The notes beneath the pieces are model-generated. The model saw nothing but the letters and a program-made list of their open reading frames with translations. It was not told the origin of the DNA and made no database searches. Positions 21,264 through 26,180 of a stretch of 26,180 bases of DNA are shown piece by piece. This DNA is from an uncultured Bacteroidales bacterium. GTDB lineage: Bacteria > Bacteroidota > Bacteroidia > Bacteroidales > UBA932. Made by a program: the position numbers and the translations under genes. Location: contig CABUIX010000030.1 in assembly GCA_902491795.1 (NCBI GenBank), positions 1-26,180 of the forward strand, in the 5' to 3' direction. Positions within the stretch are counted from its first letter, which is position 1; every line of letters starts with the position of its first letter.

Positions 21264-22037
21264 ATGGAAAGACAGAAAAAAGAGAAAATAACGGATGTCG
21301 GGGAGTTTGTCTCCGAATATGCCGCGCACATGATGGGATGCGGTGTCCACACGTCACGGGTAATACGCAGCGCCAAGCGGATAGGCGAAGCATTCGGATA
21401 TTCCGTAAGGATAAGCGTTTTTCAGAACAGCATAATACTGACGCTTTTCGACGAGCAGACCCATGAACACCACAGCGATGTCGTGATGATTCCCGCACTG
21501 CCAATCAGTTTTGAGCACAATGCAAAGTTGAGTGCCCTGAGCTGGAAAGCATACGACAGGCAACTGCCGCTTGAAACCTTGCAGAGAGAGTACAGGAGAA
21601 TTGTCAGCAGGCCGGCGATTCACCCGTTTTTTGTGCTTATGCTTGTCGGCATAGCAAATGCCTCATTCTGCCGGCTTTTCGGAGGAGACTGGTGGTCAAT
21701 GGGAATAGTTTTCTCTTCAACCATTTGCGGCATGTTCCTGAGGCAGAAGATGAGCGCTGCAGGCATAAACAATTATCTGGTGTTCATCGTGTCTTCGTTC
21801 GTGGCCTCCCTCTGCGCTTCAATAGCACTGATCTTCGACACCACTTCGGAAATAGCGCTTGCGACGAGCGTACTGTATCTTGTGCCGGGAGTTCCTCTCA
21901 TCAATGGAGTGATAGACATCGTCGAAGGGCATGTGCTGGCAGGAATTTCAAGGCTGATACAGGCTTCTCTGCTCATAATATGCATTGCAACGGGACTCTC
22001 GTTCACCTTGTTGCTCGTAAAAGACAGTTTGTTATGA
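21264..22037 (+). CDS. Threonine/serine exporter family protein, ThrE N-terminal half
   Basis: The 257-residue protein corresponds to the N-terminal domain of the ThrE family (DUF1212). A cytoplasmic segment (1-115) carries FVSEYAAHMMGCGVHTSRVIRSAKRIGEAFGY, the family's amphipathic G-rich opening, and is followed by about five transmembrane helices (118-255) with the conserved VLYLVPGVPLINGVIDIVEGH loop. In Corynebacterium ThrE the two domains are one chain; here the second half is a separate gene starting within the stop codon (ATGA overlap at 22034). ATG 21264 is chosen because the in-frame TTG at 21246 overlaps the -7 box. It probably exports threonine, serine or related small amino acids together with the next protein. 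Confidence 0.9.
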   Translation: MERQKKEKITDVGEFVSEYAAHMMGCGVHTSRVIRSAKRIGEAFGYSVRISVFQNSIILTLFDEQTHEHHSDVVMIPALPISFEHNAKLSALSWKAYDRQLPLETLQREYRRIVSRPAIHPFFVLMLVGIANASFCRLFGGDWWSMGIVFSSTICGMFLRQKMSAAGINNYLVFIVSSFVASLCASIALIFDTTSEIALATSVLYLVPGVPLINGVIDIVEGHVLAGISRLIQASLLIICIATGLSFTLLLVKDSLL

Positions 22038-22531
22038 TAGCATTGGATATTTTGTCTGACGGAATCTTCGCCGCATTGGCCGGCATAGGCTTCGGAGCAA
22101 TCTCCGACCCGCCCATGCGGGCATTCCGCTTCATTGCAGTCCTGGCTGCAGTCGGCCATGCCTGCCGTTACTGTCTCATGACATTTGCCGGCTTCGAAAT
22201 ATCAATAGGATCTTTTATTGCTGCCCTCGTAATTGGATTCGGAAGCCTGTGGCTCGGCAAGAAGGCCCACACGCCAATGACGGTGCTCTGCATTCCGGCA
22301 CTCCTTCCGATGATCCCGGGCAAATATGCATACAACATGGTGCTCTCCCAAATCATGTTCCTGCAGAACCTGGACGTCCCGACCGAAAGCAGCAAATATA
22401 TGGAGATGTTCTTCTCAAACGCAATGGTGACCTGCACGGTGATATTCATGCTGGCGGTAGGAGCCATACTGCCAATGTTCATATTTCCCAAACGGGCTCA
22501 CTCACTCACAAGGCGCGGCAGATCGAAATGA
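22034..22531 (+). CDS. ThrE-family exporter, C-terminal half (DUF3815-like)
   Basis: The 165-residue protein has about four or five hydrophobic helices and the conserved core FEISIGSFIAALVIGFGSLWLGKKAHTPMTVLCIPALLPMIPGKYAYN, where the PALLPMIPG stretch is the hallmark of the ThrE C-terminal domain. It starts with ATG at 22034, overlapping the stop of the N-terminal subunit by 4 nt, and its own stop overlaps the next ATG by 4 nt. The two halves are expected to assemble as a heteromeric transporter. A longer in-frame stretch upstream (from 21692) is simply the +1 frame of the first gene. Confidence 0.9.
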   Translation: MIALDILSDGIFAALAGIGFGAISDPPMRAFRFIAVLAAVGHACRYCLMTFAGFEISIGSFIAALVIGFGSLWLGKKAHTPMTVLCIPALLPMIPGKYAYNMVLSQIMFLQNLDVPTESSKYMEMFFSNAMVTCTVIFMLAVGAILPMFIFPKRAHSLTRRGRSK

Positions 22532-23259
22532 TGGAAACATTCTGGAAAACAATAGGACTGTACAATCTGTCCACATGGATATACCAGTTGATTATCATCT
22601 TTGCCGGCTTTGCCCTCACGGCACTTCTGATATGGAAGCCGGGAAAGCGCAGCACTGCGGCAATGAAGGTTTACCTGGTCATCCTGTACCTTTGGATTGC
22701 AATAGTGTACTTCTGGATATACTGCGCCGAACGAAGTTACAACAACGTCATGACGATCTTCTGGCTCGTCCTGTCACTTGCCTGGATCTGGGACCTGGCA
22801 ACCGGGTATACTGTCTTCAAGTTTGACAAGAGTCATGCGAAACTTGCAGGACTGCTTCTGCTGATGCCGTTCCTGTATCCGGCAGCCTCATTGGCAAGAG
22901 GGTTCGGCTTCCCGGAAATGATATCACCGATCATGCCGTGTTCGGCCGTCGTATTCACTTTCGGAATCATGCTGATGTTTTCAAGGAAGATAAACCTGTT
23001 CATTGTGCTGCTGCTCTGCCACTGGTCGATGATAGGTCTGTCAAAGACATATTTTTTCAATCTTCCAGAAGATTACATCATGACATGCGCATCGGTCCCG
23101 GCCGTATACTTTTTCTTCAAGGAATATTTCCTCCGTGGAATAAACACCATCACCAAGCCCCAGGCAAAATATATGGAGCTGTTCCTGCTCACAATATGCA
23201 TCGCGGTATGTGTCATCCTGGCCGTGACCATGTGCATAGAGGTGGCAAAGGGAATATAG
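22528..23259 (+). CDS. DUF6064-like polytopic membrane protein
   Basis: This 243-residue protein has about seven or eight hydrophobic segments spread over its length (for example IYQLIIIFAGFALTALLIW at about 19-37, VYLVILYLWIAIVYFWIY, LLLLMPFLYPAASLA, FLLTICIAVCVILAV). It recalls the DUF6064 family by the LYN near the start, the MPCSAVVFTFGIMLM stretch (compare PCPTTIFTLG) and NLPEDYIM (compare GVPEDW). That assignment is from memory and moderate. No transport or catalytic motif is visible. The start ATG at 22528 overlaps the ThrE C-half stop (ATGA), so the three proteins are coupled and may work together at the inner membrane; ATG 22531 is an alternative start one codon later. Confidence 0.72.
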   Translation: MMETFWKTIGLYNLSTWIYQLIIIFAGFALTALLIWKPGKRSTAAMKVYLVILYLWIAIVYFWIYCAERSYNNVMTIFWLVLSLAWIWDLATGYTVFKFDKSHAKLAGLLLLMPFLYPAASLARGFGFPEMISPIMPCSAVVFTFGIMLMFSRKINLFIVLLLCHWSMIGLSKTYFFNLPEDYIMTCASVPAVYFFFKEYFLRGINTITKPQAKYMELFLLTICIAVCVILAVTMCIEVAKGI

Positions 23260-23322
23260 CAGACACCCGCGGTGCAGACTCAAAAAGTGGCCGACAAACA
23301 CCAAAGTTCCAATTTTTTGCGG

Positions 23323-23330
23323 TAATTTTG
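23323..23330 (+). promoter_or_regulatory. -7 promoter box for fabD
   Basis: TAATTTTG matches TAnnTTTG and lies 31 nt before the ATG at 23362. The -33 region is not a clear match. The box is inside an imperfect hairpin (23301-23308 with 23324-23331). Confidence 0.5.
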
Positions 23331-23361
23331 GGGCCGACACAAAATGCTAAATTTTATGGTT

Positions 23362-24246
23362 ATGAAAACTGCATACGTATTTCCCGGACAGGGAGCCCAG
23401 TTCTCAGGAATGGGCAAGGACCTCTACCAGAACAGCGAAAAGGTCCGCAATATGATGGACAAGGCCAATGAAATTCTCGGCTTCAGGATCACCGACATAA
23501 TGTTTGACGGCAGCGACGAGGACCTTCGCGCGACGAAGGTAACCCAGCCTGCAGTCTTCCTGCACTCTGTCTGCGCGGCAGCAGCAGCCGAAGGCATTCC
23601 CGCCGCGGATATGGTCGGAGGACATTCTTTAGGGGAATTCTCGGCACTGGTTGCCTGCGGAGCAGTGGCATTCGAGGACGCGCTCAGGCTCGTGGCCGTA
23701 CGCGCCGACGAAATGCAGAAATGCTGCGAGAAAGTTCCCGGCACAATGGCTGCAATCATCGGACTTCCGGACAGCAAGGTCGAGGAAATATGCAAATCTG
23801 TTGACGGGCTGGTCATTCCCGCCAACTACAACTGCGACGGGCAGATTGTGATCTCCGGAGAGAAAGAGGCCGTCGAGAAAGCATGTGTCCTGATGAAGGA
23901 AGCAGGGGCAAAGCGCGCGCTGCCTCTAAGCGTCAGCGGCGCATTCCACTCACCGCTTATGGAGCCGGCACGCATAAAGCTTGCCGAGGCAATCGAAAAG
24001 ACGGAAGTAAAGGCCCCCGTATGCCCCATCTACCAGAATGTCACAGCCCTTCCCGAGACTGATCCGGCAAAAATAAAGGACAACCTGCTCAAGCAGCTGA
24101 CCTCTCCTGTACGCTGGACACAGACTGTGAAGAACATGATTGCCGACGGAGCCGTCAATTTCAAAGAATTCGGCCCCGGAGCAGTGCTCCAGGGCCTGAT
24201 AAAGAGGATTGCTCCCTCTACGGGAGCCGAGATTACAATTCTCTAG
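23362..24246 (+). CDS. fabD: Malonyl-CoA:ACP transacylase
   Basis: The 294-residue enzyme loads malonate from CoA onto acyl carrier protein for type II fatty acid synthesis in the cytoplasm. Motifs: VFPGQGAQFSGMGKDLY at the N-terminus, the nucleophile Ser89 in GGHSLGEFSAL, the acyl-carboxylate Arg in VAVRADEMQ (about 114), the catalytic His196 in SGAFHSPLM, and YQNVTA near 220. ATG 23362 gives the usual MKTAYVFPGQG; two ATGs just upstream (23344, 23356) would add only a few residues. It is not next to other fab genes, stands behind its own -7 box, and converges on the SDR gene with overlapping stop codons. Confidence 0.96.
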   Translation: MKTAYVFPGQGAQFSGMGKDLYQNSEKVRNMMDKANEILGFRITDIMFDGSDEDLRATKVTQPAVFLHSVCAAAAAEGIPAADMVGGHSLGEFSALVACGAVAFEDALRLVAVRADEMQKCCEKVPGTMAAIIGLPDSKVEEICKSVDGLVIPANYNCDGQIVISGEKEAVEKACVLMKEAGAKRALPLSVSGAFHSPLMEPARIKLAEAIEKTEVKAPVCPIYQNVTALPETDPAKIKDNLLKQLTSPVRWTQTVKNMIADGAVNFKEFGPGAVLQGLIKRIAPSTGAEITIL

Positions 24247-25082
24247 ACTCCACCGAATGCGCTGTATCCTCCATCCACAGGGATGACGATACCGGTGACA
24301 AACGATGAAATGTCACTGAGCAGATAAAGCATGGTACCTACCAGATCCTCCGGCTCACCGAACTTGTGGGTCGGAGTATTTGCTATTATCTTCTTGCCCC
24401 TGGCCTTGAGCTCGCCGGTCTGCTCGTCAGTGAGCAGGAAACGGTTCTGGTCGGTGAGGAAGAAACCCGGAGCAATGGCATTGCACCTGATTCCAAGCTC
24501 TGCAACATGCACCGCATACCACTGGGTGAAATTGTTGATTGAGCCCTTGGCGGCAGAATATGCAGGAATCTTGGTCAATGGACGGATGGCGTTCATTGAA
24601 GAGATGTTGAGCACATTTCCCTTGCCGGCCTCGATCATGTCGGTGGTGAAGACCATGGTCGCGAGCAGTGTTCCCTTGAAATTGAGATCGTAAACCTGCT
24701 GGAATCCGTCGATGTCCAGACCATAGAACGTGTCGGCGAGATCATCGCCCTTCTCCATCTGCTCAACCTTGCAGGTTGCCTTGGGTGAATTTCCGCCGGC
24801 GCAGTTGATCAGTATGTCAATCTTTCCGAGCTTCTCGTGAATCTCGTCCCTGGCAGCCTCAAGAGCAGCCTTGTCGAGAGTGCTCGCAGAGATGCCCAGG
24901 CACTTCACGCCGAATTCCTTGGCGATGGCCTCTCCCCTTGCGGGATTGTCCTTGCTGCGGCTGATTACGGCAAGGTTGACACCGGCCTCGGCAAGCCCCC
25001 TGGTAAGGGCCATGCCGATAACTCCAAAGCCGCCGGTAATGACGCAGTTGCGTCCTTTGAGATCATCAAAAGAATATTTCAT
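24243..25082 (-). CDS. SDR oxidoreductase, probable fructuronate reductase (mannonate oxidoreductase)
   Basis: This 279-residue short-chain dehydrogenase has the NAD(P) motif TGGFGVIG (16-23), NCAGG (93-97), the catalytic Ser in NISSMN (161-162), and YSAAK with Tyr175 and Lys179; PGFFLTDQNR and the C-terminal VDGGYSAFGGV complete the fold. The loop after NCAGG (NSPKATCKVEQMEKGD) resembles bacterial SDR-type D-mannonate oxidoreductases. It lies 15 nt downstream of tagaturonate epimerase, whose product D-fructuronate would be its substrate, reduced to D-mannonate. This is functionally equivalent to E. coli UxuB but from an unrelated family, so no symbol is given. Gluconate 5-dehydrogenase or KduD-like activity is an alternative. 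Confidence 0.88.
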   Translation of the reverse strand: MKYSFDDLKGRNCVITGGFGVIGMALTRGLAEAGVNLAVISRSKDNPARGEAIAKEFGVKCLGISASTLDKAALEAARDEIHEKLGKIDILINCAGGNSPKATCKVEQMEKGDDLADTFYGLDIDGFQQVYDLNFKGTLLATMVFTTDMIEAGKGNVLNISSMNAIRPLTKIPAYSAAKGSINNFTQWYAVHVAELGIRCNAIAPGFFLTDQNRFLLTDEQTGELKARGKKIIANTPTHKFGEPEDLVGTMLYLLSDISSFVTGIVIPVDGGYSAFGGV

Positions 25083-25097
25083 TTCAATACCTCCGGT

Positions 25098-26180
25098 TTA
25101 TTTGTCAAAAAGTCTCTTGATGTGCCTGTCACAGATGTTCTCAATGACTTCCCTGGCAATCACGTCGCTGTGCCTCTCAAGAGCAGGATAATACTCGTCA
25201 CCGAGTTCAGCCGCAATCTTGTAGCTCACATGGATGAGCTGACGGAATGAAGGGTTGTAGAGAGGGTCTGCCTGGTTGTGGCGCATGGTGCGGGCATAGG
25301 TGTCGGCATCCCACTTCTCGACGGTTTCAGGAGAAGGAAGTGCGTTGACATCGATGTCAATGACGGTGGCATAGGGAACGGTAAGCTCCTCCATGCGTCC
25401 GAGGGCGTTTACATAAATCTTCTTGGCGAGTTTAAGAGCTTCGGGATCAGCGACTGCAAGTCCGATGTTCTCCTCAAGCCAGGTGGTTCCCGCAGTCTTG
25501 ATGTGGATGCCCTTGTCATATTTCCTGATAAGGCGTCCCATGATCGGATAGATGGAGAACTTGTCGGATCCTGAATGGATGCTGAGCTTGAGGTTGTCCA
25601 TGAGACCGAACTCCTTGACTGCGTAGTCAATCACAAGCAGGTCCTCTTCGAACTCCTTCTCGAACTGACGTATGTCTCCGCGATAGTCTACACCCTTGTT
25701 GAAACGTCCGGTGAACTTGGGAGCGAAAGTCTGTGCAGGAACCTTCTGCTGGGCCAGGGCACTGAGGATGAAAAGGATTTCAACAGGAGTCTGGGGATCG
25801 TTCACCTCATCCATTGAAACCTCGGTCACAAAATTGTCGGCACCCTTCTTCTCCGCAATGTGGCGGTAGATGCGGCCGGCCTCCTGGCAGGCGAAAAGGT
25901 AGCGGCCGGCAATGGCGCGAACCTGCTCCTCGGTAACCTCAAAAGGCTCGATGCCGGGAATCGTCACCTTCCCTATGAATTTCCTGTTGGACTCGACGAA
26001 AGCATCAATGTCCTCCTTGGTTGCAGGTTTACCGATGTAGTCGGCGACGTCGAGCGTGAAGAAGTCGGAAGCGTCAATGAACCTGTCGACATTGGTAAGG
26101 TTGATGTGGTCGGCATCAACGAAATACTGGCCGGTATAGCCGAGAGCCTTTACCGCAGCATCAGCCTCGCGGCGGGCCTC
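25098..26180 (-). CDS. uxaE: Tagaturonate epimerase UxaE (5' end outside the window)
   Basis: The frame is open to the window edge, giving 360 residues without the N-terminus; the GTG at 25967 is internal and not the start, since family-like sequence continues upstream (GYTGQYFVDADHINLTNVD, SDFFTLDVADYIGKP). UxaE interconverts D-tagaturonate and D-fructuronate, connecting galacturonate and glucuronate breakdown without the UxaB/UxaA branch. Recognisable regions include FAPKFTGRFNKGVDYRGD, LKLSIHSGSDKFSIYP, HIKTAGTTWLEE and a late MRHNQADPLYNPSFRQLIHVSYK. These polar Asp/His/Glu-rich segments probably hold the metal site. It precedes the SDR by 15 nt, forming a uronate catabolic pair. The family call is strong; activity is inferred. 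Confidence 0.9.
   Translation of the reverse strand, partial: EARREADAAVKALGYTGQYFVDADHINLTNVDRFIDASDFFTLDVADYIGKPATKEDIDAFVESNRKFIGKVTIPGIEPFEVTEEQVRAIAGRYLFACQEAGRIYRHIAEKKGADNFVTEVSMDEVNDPQTPVEILFILSALAQQKVPAQTFAPKFTGRFNKGVDYRGDIRQFEKEFEEDLLVIDYAVKEFGLMDNLKLSIHSGSDKFSIYPIMGRLIRKYDKGIHIKTAGTTWLEENIGLAVADPEALKLAKKIYVNALGRMEELTVPYATVIDIDVNALPSPETVEKWDADTYARTMRHNQADPLYNPSFRQLIHVSYKIAAELGDEYYPALERHSDVIAREVIENICDRHIKRLFDK

Noticed and set aside
21692..22033. N-terminal extension of the second ThrE subunit
   Set aside because: This is the +1 frame of the first ThrE gene; the family-like sequence starts at the ATG at 22034.

Overview
The window reads as chromosomal DNA of a member of the Bacteroidota, most likely order Bacteroidales. 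Three things point there. (1) At least eleven promoter-like sites fit the Bacteroidetes primary-sigma pattern, a -7 box TAnnTTTG, four of them with TTTG or TTG 18-20 nt upstream. (2) Several families are typical of the phylum: paired DUF4252 proteins with an ECF sigma factor, an OmpA-like porin with a coiled coil, a secreted GH2 glycosidase, and tagaturonate epimerase. (3) Start codons rarely have a strong Shine-Dalgarno sequence. Genus cannot be settled from the sequence alone. Gene density is very high: there is no gene-free stretch above 300 nt.

Layout. 1-118: one end of an element carrying four 23-bp direct repeats, which interrupts an IS3-family (IS150-like) insertion sequence (119-1229) whose OrfB is cut off in the DDE domain. 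1265-3475 (minus): OmpA-family protein and a second outer-membrane barrel protein. 3583-4125 (minus): rubrerythrin, divergent from a small unrecognised protein (4203-4589, plus). 4590-8184 (minus): secreted GH2 glycosidase followed 16 nt later by a PLP aminotransferase. 8290-10202 (minus): a tightly coupled four-gene unit DUF4252 - ECF sigma - one-TM protein (candidate anti-sigma) - DUF4252. 10482-12858 (plus): LysR regulator and an AspT/YidE-type transporter. 12864-13217: a long hairpin, then a 50-codon membrane microprotein gene with its own promoter and terminator. 13253-13951 (plus): YiiX-like cysteine-peptidase lipoprotein. 14004-16887 (plus): second aminotransferase plus a long-chain acyl-CoA synthetase. 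16916-21126 (minus): tRNA-Arg(CCG), then pheA-aroC-tyrA-DAHP synthase, an aromatic amino acid operon. 21264-23259 (plus): split ThrE-type amino acid exporter and a DUF6064-like membrane protein, all overlapping by 4 nt. 23362-24246 (plus): fabD. 24243-26180 (minus): fructuronate reductase-like SDR and tagaturonate epimerase UxaE, which runs off the window.

How the genes work together. The aromatic operon makes the entry enzyme (DAHP synthase), chorismate, prephenate, phenylpyruvate and 4-hydroxyphenylpyruvate. The final transamination is not encoded inside it, but two related class I aminotransferases lie nearby and could supply it. UxaE plus the SDR links galacturonate to the glucuronate branch (tagaturonate to fructuronate to mannonate), consistent with pectin or uronate use. 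The GH2 enzyme adds to a glycan-degrading lifestyle; rubrerythrin suggests an anaerobe coping with peroxide. The least-described parts are the DUF4252/sigma unit, the microprotein with its upstream hairpin, and the ThrE-DUF6064 unit.
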